A DNA stretch of 16,888 nucleotides from an uncultured bacterium (GTDB lineage Bacteria; Bacteroidota; Bacteroidia; Bacteroidales; Muribaculaceae). The notes beneath the pieces are model-generated. The model worked only from the letters and a program-made list of their open reading frames with translations, was not told the DNA's origin and ran no database searches. The stretch lies in contig CAJMNI010000048.1 in NCBI GenBank assembly GCA_905214735.1, forward strand, positions 1-16,888, given 5' to 3'. Every line of letters begins with the position of its first letter. Within the stretch, counting starts at the first letter, position 1. The translations under genes were made by a program, and so were the position numbers. Positions 1 through 7,794 of this stretch are shown here, one piece after another.

Positions 1-56
1 GCTGCCTGAGCGACTTTAGCTGACCTCCGGCACCGCCATTAACTGAATATCCCTAG

Positions 57-133
57 TTTAGAGTTTAAAGTTTAGAGTTTAGAGTTTAGAGTTTAAAGTT
101 TAGAGTTTAAAGTTTAAAGTTTAGAGTTTAGAG
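57..133. repeat. 11-copy heptanucleotide tandem repeat
   Basis: Eleven uninterrupted 7-bp units, each either TTTAGAG or TTTAAAG, fill exactly 77 bp just beyond the 3' end of gltB. The units differ only at the fifth base. No ORF runs through the tract. Its function is unknown. Similar heptamer tracts occur at three other intergenic places in this window. Confidence 0.97.
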
Positions 134-143
134 CTTATGGTAA

Positions 144-161
144 TCAGACATTCATGTCTGA
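144..161. terminator. Palindrome 3' of gltB, possible terminator
   Basis: TCAGACAT-TC-ATGTCTGA is a perfect inverted repeat with 8-bp arms, 16 bp downstream of the gltB stop on the minus strand. It lacks a clean U tract in the gltB direction, so it may be a weak terminator, an RNA 3'-end-stabilising hairpin or a protein site. Confidence 0.4.
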
Positions 162-177
162 TCCCCTAAAGCCTAAA

Positions 178-3100
178 CTAAAGCCCCTTCTCAGCGTCAA
201 GAATCTTCCTGTAATCGACCGGAATCACTTTCAGGAACTGCTTCACATATTCGTCCCAGTTGTCGAGCATCCGGGCGGCCAATGGCGAGCGCGTATGCTT
301 GTAATGGCTCGAGATGAGCCGGTGAAGCTCGCGGTTGTCGGCGCTATCCTCGATGAGCATCAGCTCCACCAATTCCATATTGCAGAAATAGTCGAAATCC
401 CCTTTAGGATCCCACACGTAAGCGATGCCGCCGCTCATTCCGGCGGCGAAGTTGCGGCCCGTCGGACCGAGCACCACCGTGCGGCCGCCGGTCATATACT
501 CGCAGCAATGGTCGCCGACACCCTCCACCACAGCCGTAGCGCCCGAATTGCGCACGCAGAAGCGTTCGCCGACGCGGCCGTTGATGTAGATCTCGCCGCC
601 CGTAGCTCCGTAAAGGAGCGTGTTGCCCGCGATGATATTCTTCTCCGGCTCGAATTTCGACCCGGCCGGGGGCACGATCACGATTCTGCCTCCCGAGAGC
701 CCTTTGCCGACATAGTCGTTGGCGTCTCCCTCGAGGCGGAAGGTAATCCCATTGATAAGGAACGCTCCGAAGCTCTGTCCGGCCGATCCCTTGAAAAGGC
801 AGCGGATGGTGTCGTCGGGCATCACGCGGCGGCCGAGGGCCTTGCAGACGCGGCCGGAGAGCATGGCTCCCGTGGCGCGGTCGGTGTTGCAGATGGCGAA
901 CTCCATCTCCACCGGCATGCCCGACTGGATTGCCGGGAAAGCCCGCTGGATGATCTCGCGGTCGAGCACCTCGCCCACGATATGGGAGGCCGGATCGGCG
1001 CCGTTGACGGCATTCTCATCAGCCTCGGCGGGCACATGGAGGATGCGGCTGAGGTCGAGTCCGAGAGCCACGCGACGGCGCATCTCCTCGTTGACAGCGA
1101 GCATGTCGGCGCGCCCGATCACGTCGTCGAGCCGGCGCACGCCCAAAGCCGCCATCCGCTCCCGCAGGTCGCGGGCCAGGAAGCGGAAATAGTTCACGAG
1201 ATATTCAGGCTTGCCGCGGAACCGCTTGCGGAGCTGCTCGTCTTGCGTGGCCACGCCTACGGGGCAAGTGTTGCGGTGGCAGTCGCGCTTCATCACGCAG
1301 CCGAGCACTATCATCGCGCTCGTGGCGAAGCCGAACTCGTCGGCGCCGAGCATGGCGGTCACCAGCACGTCGCGCGCAGTCTTGAGCTGCCCGTCGGCCT
1401 GAAGCTTCACCGGGCCGCGCAGATTGTTCATCACCAGCGTCTGCTGCGTCTCCGACAGTCCGATCTCAACCGGGGTGCCGGCATAATGCACGGAACTCGT
1501 GGGGGATGCCCCCGTTCCGCCGTCGGCGCCGCTGATGGTGATCAGGTCGGCCTTCGCCTTCGCGACTCCGGCGGCGATTGTCCCCACGCCGCTCTCCGAC
1601 ACGAGTTTGACGCTGATTTTGGCGTCGGGATTGACATTGCGCAGGTCGAAGATGAGCTGCGCGAGGTCTTCGATGGAGTAGATGTCGTGGTGGGGCGGCG
1701 GCGAGATGAGCGTCAGCCCCGGGATGGAATGGCGCGTGCGGGCGATCACCTCGTCGACCTTGAAGCCGGGAAGCTGGCCTCCCTCGCCGGGTTTCGCACC
1801 CTGCGCCACCTTGATCTGGATCTCGTCGGCGTTGACGAGATATTCCGTGGTGACTCCGAAGCGTCCTGAAGCCACCTGCTTGATCGCCGAGCGGGCCGAA
1901 GTGCCGTCGGGCCGGGGCGCGAACCGCTCGGGATCCTCGCCCCCTTCGCCGGTGTTGCTGCGGGCGCCGATCGAGTTCATCGCTATGGCGATCGCCTCGT
2001 GGGCCTCCCGGCTGATGGCTCCGAAGGAGATGGCTCCCGTCACGAAACGGCGCATTATCTCCTCCTCGCTCTCGACCTCTTCGATCGGCAGAGGCTCTCC
2101 GGCAGTCTTTATCTCGAAGAAATCGCGGAGGAAAATCGGCGTCTCCCGGTTTTCGGCGATCTCTGTAAATTCTTTGAAACGCTCATAGTCGTTAAGCTTG
2201 GTGGCGAGCTGGAGCGTGGCGACGGTCTTCGGGTTCCAGGCGTGTACCTCGCCGTTTTTCTTCCAATTGTAATGGCCGATGAAGGGAAGGTCGCTCTCGG
2301 TGTCGAAGGTGCCGTCGAAAGCGGTGCTGTGGGCTTCGAGCACCTCGCGGGCCAGATCCTTCAGGCTGCGGCCGCCGACTGTGGTGACCGTGCTGCCGAA
2401 ATATTTGGCGCATACCTCCTCGCTGAGCCCCATCGCCTCGAAAAGTCCGGCTCCCTTGTAGGAGGTGAGGGTCGAGATTCCCATCTTCGACATCACCTTG
2501 AGCAGCCCGGCGTCGACGGCCTTGATGAAATGGGCCGAGGCGGTGTGGAAGTTAAGCTGCACCTCCTTGCGCTCCACCATCTCATTGATCACGGCGAAGG
2601 CCAGATAAGGATTGATGGCCGAAGCGCCGTAGCCCACGAGCAGGGCGAAATGCATCGTCTCGCGGGCGTCGGCCGTCTCGATCACGAGCGCCGTCTGCAT
2701 GCGCTTCTTCACCCGGATCAGATGATGATGCACGGCCGAAGTGGCCAGCAGCGAGGGGATCGGGGCGTGAAGGGCGTCGACTCCGCGGTCGGAAAGGATC
2801 ACATAGTTGCAACCCTCCTCCACCGCCTTCTCGGCGTCGAGGCAGAGCCTTTCGATTCCCTTTTCCATACCGTCGGGACCCTCCTCGACAGGGAAGGTCA
2901 TGTCGAGCTTGCGGGTCACGAAGCCTTTATAGCGAAGGTTGCAGAGCAGGTCGAGCTCGCGGTTGGTGATGATCGGGCGCTTGAGGAGCACCATCTTGCA
3001 GAGACTCGGCGAAAGCTCGGTGAGCGAGAGCCCCACGGCCCCGATATAGGAGTCGAGGCTCATCACGAGCTGTTCGCGGAGCGGGTCGATCGGAGGGTTG

Positions 3101-4647
3101 GTGACCTGCGCGAAATGCTGGCGGAAGTAATTGTAAAGGGGCTGGGGAGCGTCGGAGAAGAGAGCCGGGGGAGTGTCCTTGCCCATGGAGCTCACCGGCT
3201 CCTTGGAATTGACCACCATCGGCTTCATCACCTTCTCCAGGTCGTCCTGAGTGTAGAAATATGCGTGTAGCAGGCGGCGGAAGTTGTCTACCGTGTGCAC
3301 CACCTTGCGGCCCGAGCTGATGTTGTCGAGGATTATGCGGTTGCGCGAGAGCCAGTCGCGGTAGGGGGCGCGCGAGGCGAGCATCTCCTTGATCTCGTCG
3401 TCGCGGTAGATCTTACCCTCCTCCATGTCGACCATCATCATCTTTCCGGGCTGCAGGCGACCCTTCTCCTTGATTTCGGAGGGGGAGAAGGGGAGGGTGC
3501 CGGTTTCGGAGGCGAGCACCATGGTGTCGTTGTCGGTGATCAGATATCGGGCGGGGCGCAGGCCGTTGCGGTCGAGCATGCCGCCTGCATAGCGGCCGTC
3601 GCTGAAGAGGAGGGCGGCGGGGCCGTCCCATGCCTCCATGGCGATGGAATGATATTCATAAAATGCCTTCAGGGCGGAGGAGATGGGGTTCTTGTCGTTG
3701 AACGATTCCGGCACGAGCATCGCCAGGGCGTGGGGAAGCGACATGCCGGCCATCACGAAATATTCGAGCACGTTGTCGAGGCTCGCGGAGTCGCTCATGG
3801 CGGGCTGCACTATCGGGGTGAGGTCGCGGCCGAGGAAAGCGGGGGAGGAGAGGAGCGACTCGCGGGCCGTCATCCAGAGACGGTTACCCTGAATGGTGTT
3901 GATCTCGCCGTTGTGGCCGAGCATGCGGAATGGCTGGGCGAGCCCCCAGGTGGGGAAAGTGTTGGTGGAGAAGCGGGAGTGGACGAGCGCCATGGCCGTA
4001 GTGAATCGCGGATTCATCAGGTCGGGGAAGTAATAGCGGAGCTGGAGGCTCGAGAGCATTCCCTTGTAGACGATGGTTTTCGACGAGAGCGACACGCAGT
4101 AGAATTCCTCCTTTCCGGGAATCTGCGAGGCGGCGATCTTCTTCTCCATCGCTTTTCGCATGAGGTAAAGCCTGATCTCGATCGGGTCGGCCGTCTCTTC
4201 GTCGCTGACGAATATCTGCTTGATGGCCGGTTCGGCGGCGCGGGCCACTTCGCCGAGCCCTTCGCTGTTGGTCGGCACGTCGCGCACGGCCATGAGCTTC
4301 ATGCCGAGCGAGAGGGCTTCGCGCTCCATCACGTCGAACATCATCTCCTGGGCCTCGGCGTCTTTGGGGAGAAAGACGAGACCGGTGCCGTAGCGTCCTT
4401 TCTCGGGCACGGGCACTCCCTGCAGCAGGATGAATTCATGGGGCACCTGCACCATTATTCCGGCGCCGTCGCCCGTTTTCGGGTCGGCTCCCTCGGCGCC
4501 GCGGTGCACGAGATGCTCGAGCACCTGGAGCCCCTGCTCCACGAGCCTGTGGCTCTTGATGCCGTTGATGTTTACGAGCAGCCCTACGCCGCATGCGTCG
4601 TGTTCATGCCGCGGATCGTAAAGTCCCGGCCTTTTCGTTGAGTTCAT
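178..4647 (-). CDS. gltB: Glutamate synthase (GOGAT) large subunit
   Basis: Transfers the amide nitrogen of glutamine to 2-oxoglutarate to give two glutamates, in the cytoplasm, normally with a GltD subunit that supplies electrons. At 1489 aa it is full length for the family. The N-terminal glutaminase domain begins at Cys19 (DACGVG), the nucleophile expected to become residue 1 after an 18-residue propeptide is removed. The FMN/synthase domain (about 800-1190) includes SGADGGTGASP. The 3Fe-4S ligands are Cys1117, Cys1123 and Cys1128 (C-x5-C-x4-C). The C-terminal GXGXG beta-helix domain (about 1250-1460) is intact. The start is 58 bp below a good -7 box. gltD often follows gltB, but no gltD start occurs in the 177 bp that remain, which are filled by a repeat. 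Very long antisense frames across it are GC-driven shadows. Confidence 0.97.
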   Translation of the reverse strand: MNSTKRPGLYDPRHEHDACGVGLLVNINGIKSHRLVEQGLQVLEHLVHRGAEGADPKTGDGAGIMVQVPHEFILLQGVPVPEKGRYGTGLVFLPKDAEAQEMMFDVMEREALSLGMKLMAVRDVPTNSEGLGEVARAAEPAIKQIFVSDEETADPIEIRLYLMRKAMEKKIAASQIPGKEEFYCVSLSSKTIVYKGMLSSLQLRYYFPDLMNPRFTTAMALVHSRFSTNTFPTWGLAQPFRMLGHNGEINTIQGNRLWMTARESLLSSPAFLGRDLTPIVQPAMSDSASLDNVLEYFVMAGMSLPHALAMLVPESFNDKNPISSALKAFYEYHSIAMEAWDGPAALLFSDGRYAGGMLDRNGLRPARYLITDNDTMVLASETGTLPFSPSEIKEKGRLQPGKMMMVDMEEGKIYRDDEIKEMLASRAPYRDWLSRNRIILDNISSGRKVVHTVDNFRRLLHAYFYTQDDLEKVMKPMVVNSKEPVSSMGKDTPPALFSDAPQPLYNYFRQHFAQVTNPPIDPLREQLVMSLDSYIGAVGLSLTELSPSLCKMVLLKRPIITNRELDLLCNLRYKGFVTRKLDMTFPVEEGPDGMEKGIERLCLDAEKAVEEGCNYVILSDRGVDALHAPIPSLLATSAVHHHLIRVKKRMQTALVIETADARETMHFALLVGYGASAINPYLAFAVINEMVERKEVQLNFHTASAHFIKAVDAGLLKVMSKMGISTLTSYKGAGLFEAMGLSEEVCAKYFGSTVTTVGGRSLKDLAREVLEAHSTAFDGTFDTESDLPFIGHYNWKKNGEVHAWNPKTVATLQLATKLNDYERFKEFTEIAENRETPIFLRDFFEIKTAGEPLPIEEVESEEEIMRRFVTGAISFGAISREAHEAIAIAMNSIGARSNTGEGGEDPERFAPRPDGTSARSAIKQVASGRFGVTTEYLVNADEIQIKVAQGAKPGEGGQLPGFKVDEVIARTRHSIPGLTLISPPPHHDIYSIEDLAQLIFDLRNVNPDAKISVKLVSESGVGTIAAGVAKAKADLITISGADGGTGASPTSSVHYAGTPVEIGLSETQQTLVMNNLRGPVKLQADGQLKTARDVLVTAMLGADEFGFATSAMIVLGCVMKRDCHRNTCPVGVATQDEQLRKRFRGKPEYLVNYFRFLARDLRERMAALGVRRLDDVIGRADMLAVNEEMRRRVALGLDLSRILHVPAEADENAVNGADPASHIVGEVLDREIIQRAFPAIQSGMPVEMEFAICNTDRATGAMLSGRVCKALGRRVMPDDTIRCLFKGSAGQSFGAFLINGITFRLEGDANDYVGKGLSGGRIVIVPPAGSKFEPEKNIIAGNTLLYGATGGEIYINGRVGERFCVRNSGATAVVEGVGDHCCEYMTGGRTVVLGPTGRNFAAGMSGGIAYVWDPKGDFDYFCNMELVELMLIEDSADNRELHRLISSHYKHTRSPLAARMLDNWDEYVKQFLKVIPVDYRKILDAEKGL

Positions 4648-4704
4648 ATTCGTGATGTCAAAAATGCAAACAGCAGTTTTTTACCTGCGGAAACTATTAG
4701 GCTG

Positions 4705-4736
4705 CAAAATTAGCAATATGTTACCATATTTTCAAA
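4705..4736 (-). promoter_or_regulatory. gltB promoter with inverted repeat in the spacer
   Basis: On the minus strand TTTG (4733-4736), 20 nt, then TAATTTTG (4705-4712) matches the Bacteroidota housekeeping promoter. Transcription should begin near 4697, giving a leader of about 50 nt. The spacer carries a perfect inverted repeat, AATATG-TTAC-CATATT (4715-4730), between the two boxes, where a bound regulator would block or remodel polymerase. Control of gltB by a nitrogen-responsive regulator is an inference. Confidence 0.75.
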
Positions 4737-4756
4737 CTTTTTAACGTTTTATTCGC

Positions 4757-4772
4757 GTTATCGGGAGATAAC
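4757..4772. promoter_or_regulatory. Inverted repeat upstream of gltB
   Basis: GTTATC-GGGA-GATAAC is a perfect inverted repeat with 6-bp arms, about 21 bp upstream of the gltB -33 box and upstream of the rightward small ORF. It could be an operator serving either direction, but no regulator is known. Confidence 0.35.
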
Positions 4773-5010
4773 AGCTCATTTTGCAGGTTTTTAAACGATT
4801 TCCCCGTCATAGCGACGCGACAATCGGCCACAAGACGGTCGCCGAAAATGTTAAAAAATTATGCTTTACAACATATTTTACACAACATTTCCGCTCTGCT
4901 TGTGTTTTAATGTTGATATGATTCGAAGTTAAACCGGAACTTGAAGCCCGGCTGGAAGAGCTCAGAGAAGCCTTCGGCAGAGAATCAGGTTCATAAAAAA
5001 CGAAAGAATT

Positions 5011-5085
5011 ATGAAGACACTTTTGAAGCGTATGTTCTACTCCTATTTCGAGCACTGCGCAGAATATTATGAAGTAAGCAAGTAA
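5011..5085 (+). CDS. Small ORF, 24 aa, unknown
   Basis: An ATG-initiated 24-codon frame begins MKTLLKRMFYSYFEH and ends EYYEVSK. It has a basic start and an aromatic, acidic remainder. It stands alone on the plus strand between two leftward genes and is followed 22 bp later by a strong hairpin and T run, so a short dedicated transcript is likely. Just upstream (4922-4996) another frame reads like protein (FEVKPELEARLEELR, then to a TAA), but it lacks a start: TGA precedes it, and the nearby ATG at 4918 is one base out of frame. No clear promoter is visible. I do not recognise the peptide; it could be a leader peptide, a small protein, or part of an sRNA. Confidence 0.4.
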   Translation: MKTLLKRMFYSYFEHCAEYYEVSK

Positions 5086-5107
5086 AGAAAAAAGCAAATA
5101 GCAAACC

Positions 5108-5144
5108 GGGCCGGAGTCGCGACGCGACTCCGGCCCCATTTTTT
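5108..5144 (+). terminator. Strong Rho-independent terminator
   Basis: A 13-bp perfect GC-rich stem (5108-5120 with 5124-5136), loop GAC, is followed by A and six T residues. It ends the small-ORF transcript. It also lies directly beyond the stop of the leftward channel gene, so it probably works in both directions. Confidence 0.88.
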
Positions 5145-6006
5145 ACGAGGGCGACTCGGCGGTGTCTTCGGCGTCGGGGCCGGAGGCTTTGCTCTCGGGC
5201 GTGAAGAGGTCGGGGAGGAAGATGACGTTGCTCTTGCTCTCCCCCTTGTTATTGTGGCGGGTGACGATGCCGGTGATGTAGACGGTGAAGATCGGGAACA
5301 TCATCATTCCCAAAGCGGCGACCACCACGGCGAGCACGCGCCCCACCGACGTGACCGGCACGATGTTGCTGCCGACGGTGGTGACGTCCATCGCCGCCCA
5401 CCAGAGGGCGTCGCGGTAATTGAGCACGTCGGGATTCACCTTGAATTCAAACAGATAGAACGTGAGCGAGGCGAAATAGACCGTCGAGAGCAGTATGATC
5501 AGGTAGGAGAAGAAGAGCCCGGTGGCCTTGCTATAGCTGAACCAGCCGACCACGATGGCCAGGATATATCCGCTGCGGATCAGGGGGATATAGCGGATCA
5601 TGTAGGCCGCCTCGCGCGAGATATGCCAGTCGAAATAATAGATGATGGCCGAATAGGGGATGCTCACCAGAAAGAAGATGAAATGGCTGCGCAGATAGCG
5701 CCATTTCTCCTTCGAGAGGAAAAACTCGATGAAGAAGTCGGCCAGAAAGATCACGCAGATCCAGAACTGGCTGTGCTGAAACGACCGGTATTCGTAGAAG
5801 GGCTTGTTGCTGAACGTGTCGACCGAAATCGAATAGATAAGATAGACCGACACGGCGAGAATCACCAGGTGGAGAAAAAAATAGATCCCCTTGGTGCGGA
5901 AAAAATTCTTTAGCTTGCCGCGCCTTTGCTCCATTATGGAGCTTTGCTCCGCATGTTCTGTTGTCACGGGCGATTTCTGCCCGGCGGCTTTGTCGCTGGT
6001 TTCCAT
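5143..6006 (-). CDS. Six-helix ion channel, K+-channel-like with altered filter
   Basis: A 287-aa inner-membrane protein with voltage-gated-channel layout: six hydrophobic segments at about 41-60, 81-98, 106-124, 137-156, 162-187 and 222-248. A re-entrant pore loop lies at about 198-216, between helices five and six. The pore reads WWAAMDVTTVGSN, so the conserved TTVG of K+ channels is present, but the usual YGD that completes the filter is SNI (residues 213-215). The fourth helix has only sparse arginines (138, 144), so voltage sensing may be weak. Both termini are polar and presumably cytoplasmic. Met25 is a possible alternative start. The nearest good promoter lies about 510 bp upstream, so either a long leader or an unseen promoter serves it. 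The fold is well supported; ion selectivity is open. Confidence 0.85.
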   Translation of the reverse strand: METSDKAAGQKSPVTTEHAEQSSIMEQRRGKLKNFFRTKGIYFFLHLVILAVSVYLIYSISVDTFSNKPFYEYRSFQHSQFWICVIFLADFFIEFFLSKEKWRYLRSHFIFFLVSIPYSAIIYYFDWHISREAAYMIRYIPLIRSGYILAIVVGWFSYSKATGLFFSYLIILLSTVYFASLTFYLFEFKVNPDVLNYRDALWWAAMDVTTVGSNIVPVTSVGRVLAVVVAALGMMMFPIFTVYITGIVTRHNNKGESKSNVIFLPDLFTPESKASGPDAEDTAESPS

Positions 6007-6139
6007 AATTTCGTAATCTTGATAAAATTAAAACGCGGCGCGAAGCCAATAGGTTTTCCCTCCGCGAAAGCAAGCGACGTAGTCGCGTCGACATGGATTG
6101 GCAGCGGTGGATTTGCAGAAGGAGAGGCCGATAAAGATT

Positions 6140-6172
6140 GAAGGAGGCTAATCTCTTCGACCGGCCTCCTTC
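6140..6172. other. Hairpin in the channel-gene leader
   Basis: GAAGGAGGC (6140-6148) and GCCTCCTTC (6164-6172) form a perfect 9-bp stem with a 15-nt loop. In the leftward direction it is followed by a modestly T-rich stretch, so it might end or attenuate the transcript that starts near 6512 before it reaches the channel gene. This role is inferred. Confidence 0.4.
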
Positions 6173-6363
6173 CGAGTTAAAATTAGGTTGAATCAAATCG
6201 TCATATTCAATGTTACAGAATAAAACAATTTCCTTTTGAATCCATCTTCTATAAATCAGATGATATCCGCATTTTTACAATCAAAATTCTTTATCTAATC
6301 TATCCCGGCCGAGAGCCGGGTCAATTGGATTCATTCACAAACTAATGCAATTAACAACTATTT

Positions 6364-6512
6364 AAAGCACGAGATTCTCCGGTTCTTCCCATCGCCGTCC
6401 GGCTGTTGCATCATGGCCGGGCTGCGCATCTCTTCAGGGCCGGCCTCTGCCTTGGCCCGTGGAGCGGGGAAATCCCCGGATGAATTAGGAATGTCAATAT
6501 TTTTTGCCTTTC
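6364..6512 (-). ncRNA. Candidate structured small RNA
   Basis: A close promoter match (next entry) predicts a leftward transcript starting near 6512, but no ORF follows. The RNA can close on itself. AAAGGCA near the 5' end pairs with UGCUUU (plus-strand 6505-6511 with 6364-6369, one bulge). A second 9-bp stem pairs 6476-6485 with 6374-6382, with one bulge. A central hairpin pairs 6437-6444 with 6449-6458. A long bulged rod of about 150 nt with a large asymmetric internal loop resembles 6S-type RNAs in general shape. I cannot claim homology. The alternative is the beginning of a long 5' leader for the channel gene. The 3' end is uncertain and could extend to a GC hairpin at 6304-6320. Confidence 0.5.
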
Positions 6513-6517
6513 ACTTG

Positions 6518-6548
6518 CAAAAGTAAATAAAAAAAATTATAATCCAAA
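6518..6548 (-). promoter_or_regulatory. Consensus promoter for the candidate small RNA
   Basis: On the minus strand TTTG (6545-6548), 19 nt, TACTTTTG (6518-6525) fits the Bacteroidota consensus exactly and sits in an AT-rich region. It points away from ruvB, and no coding sequence begins within about 500 bp, which is the main reason to propose an RNA gene here. Confidence 0.8.
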
Positions 6549-6598
6549 CATTTTGCAAAATTTTTTGCAGAAAAGTTAAAAAAGTATTTGAAAGGGGG

Positions 6599-6633
6599 CT
6601 GAAGGTCCCTAAAAATTCCTTCAGAGGCGCCTC
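6599..6633. promoter_or_regulatory. Overlapping dyads upstream of ruvB
   Basis: CTGAAGG (6599-6605) and CCTTCAG (6618-6624) form an inverted repeat with a 12-nt spacer. It abuts the perfect palindrome GAGGCGCCTC (6624-6633). Both lie just upstream of the ruvB -7 element and could be regulatory. Neither resembles a LexA site that I know. Confidence 0.3.
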
Positions 6634-6651
6634 AATCTGCGGATTTTTCAC

Positions 6652-6659
6652 TAATTTTG
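6652..6659 (+). promoter_or_regulatory. ruvB -7 element
   Basis: TAATTTTG matches the -7 consensus, 24 bp before the ruvB ATG. No TTTG is found at the -33 distance, so the promoter is weak or activator-assisted. The implied mRNA has a very short leader. An in-frame TTG at 6657 lies inside this box and is therefore unlikely to be the start. Confidence 0.5.
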
Positions 6660-6683
6660 CATCGCATAACTTTCCAAAAGCCA

Positions 6684-7736
6684 ATGACAGAAGATTTCGA
6701 CATACGCAATCGCCGCTCGCGCCCCGAAGGTCCTGAAAGCGAGGTGGAGAAAGCCCTTCGTCCGCTGAGCTTCGACGACTTCACGGGTCAGGACAAGATC
6801 CTCGACAATCTGCGCATATTCGTGCAGGCGGCGAAGATGCGCGGCGAATCGCTCGACCATACGCTTCTCCACGGTCCTCCCGGCCTGGGAAAGACAACCC
6901 TCTCCAATATCATCGCCAATGAGCTCGGCGTCGGCTTCAAGACCACCTCGGGCCCGGTGCTCGACAAGCCCGGCGACCTGGCCGGCATCCTCATGAGCCT
7001 CGAGCAGAACGACGTGCTCTTCATCGACGAGATCCACCGCCTTCACCCCGTGGTGGAGGAGTATCTATATTCCGCCATGGAGGATTTCCGCATCGACATC
7101 CTGCTCGACAAAGGGCCCGGCGCCAAGAGCGTGCAGCTTACCCTCCCTCCTTTCACCCTCATCGGCGCCACCACCCGCAGCGGCTCGCTCACCCGCCCTC
7201 TGCGCGAGCGCTTCTCCATAAAGTTCCACTTCGAATATTACGACCATCAGCTGCTCATGCAGATCGTGAAGCGGTCGGCGTCGCTTCTCCGCATCGACAT
7301 CGAGGAGAAGGCGGCCATGGAGATCGCCCTCCGTTCGCGCGGCACGCCCCGTGTGGCCAACGCCCTGCTCCGCCGCGTGCGCGATTTCGCCATGGTGAAG
7401 GGCTCCGGCAAGATCGACCTCGCAATCGCCCGCCATGCCCTCGAAGCACTCAACATCGACCGTTACGGCCTCGACGAGATTGACAACCGCATACTGCTCA
7501 CCATCATCGACAAGTTCAAGGGTGGCCCGGTCGGCCTCTCAACCATCGGCACCGCCATCGGCGAGGAGGCCGGCACCATCGAGGAGGTCTACGAACCCTT
7601 CCTCATCAAGGAGGGCTTCATGAAGCGCACTCCCCGGGGCCGCGAAGTGACCGAGCTCGCCTACCGCCACCTCGGCCGCGCCGGAAACCCCGACGCCCTC
7701 GGCCGCCCATCCCTCTTCGACGGCCTCGACGATTAA
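6684..7736 (+). CDS. ruvB: Holliday junction branch migration helicase RuvB
   Basis: Hexameric AAA+ motor that, with RuvA and RuvC, drives branch migration of Holliday junctions during recombination and repair. The protein is 350 aa from the ATG at 6684 (MTEDFD), typical for the family. Walker A GPPGLGKT is at 64-71, Walker B LFIDEIH at 112-118, sensor 1 at IGATTRSG, and the arginine finger lies in RPLRERF near 171. The C-terminal winged-helix domain ends with RGREVTELAYRHLG. An upstream in-frame TTG is rejected because it sits within the -7 box. The flippase and rnhB follow on the same strand. Confidence 0.98.
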   Translation: MTEDFDIRNRRSRPEGPESEVEKALRPLSFDDFTGQDKILDNLRIFVQAAKMRGESLDHTLLHGPPGLGKTTLSNIIANELGVGFKTTSGPVLDKPGDLAGILMSLEQNDVLFIDEIHRLHPVVEEYLYSAMEDFRIDILLDKGPGAKSVQLTLPPFTLIGATTRSGSLTRPLRERFSIKFHFEYYDHQLLMQIVKRSASLLRIDIEEKAAMEIALRSRGTPRVANALLRRVRDFAMVKGSGKIDLAIARHALEALNIDRYGLDEIDNRILLTIIDKFKGGPVGLSTIGTAIGEEAGTIEEVYEPFLIKEGFMKRTPRGREVTELAYRHLGRAGNPDALGRPSLFDGLDD

Positions 7737-7743
7737 GTCCCCA

Positions 7744-7783
7744 TGTCATAAGACGCTGTGTCATAAGACGCTGTGTTATAAAA
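7744..7783. repeat. 15-bp tandem repeat between ruvB and flippase
   Basis: Two exact copies of TGTCATAAGACGCTG (7744-7758, 7759-7773) and a partial, diverged third (7774-7783) fill most of the 58-bp gap between ruvB and the next gene. There is no terminator-like hairpin, so read-through is likely. The core TCATAAG recurs near 12880 and 14968. Confidence 0.9.
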
Positions 7784-7794
7784 ACAACCAAATC

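Noticed and set aside
154..1869. 571-aa plus-strand frame opposite gltB
   Set aside because: It is antisense to the strongly supported gltB, has a His/Ala/Glu-rich composition typical of reverse frames of GC-rich genes, and shows no domain.
1999..4641. Two long plus-strand frames (423 and 448 aa) opposite gltB
   Set aside because: Same antisense artefact; no promoter, no recognisable protein.
4807..5139. 110-aa minus-strand frame between gltB and the channel gene
   Set aside because: It begins inside the terminator hairpin and is antisense to the small ORF; no start context.
5531..6196. 221-aa minus-strand frame overlapping the channel gene
   Set aside because: Out-of-frame shadow of the clear six-helix channel protein, rich in Arg and Ser.
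6140..6512. tmRNA or RNase P RNA in the ruvB upstream gap
   Set aside because: The length could fit, but I see no tRNA-like end with CCA, tag frame, or the conserved RNase P core sequences.
6657..6683. Nine-codon N-terminal extension of RuvB from a TTG
   Set aside because: The TTG lies inside the -7 promoter box, and the ATG at 6684 gives the usual RuvB start.
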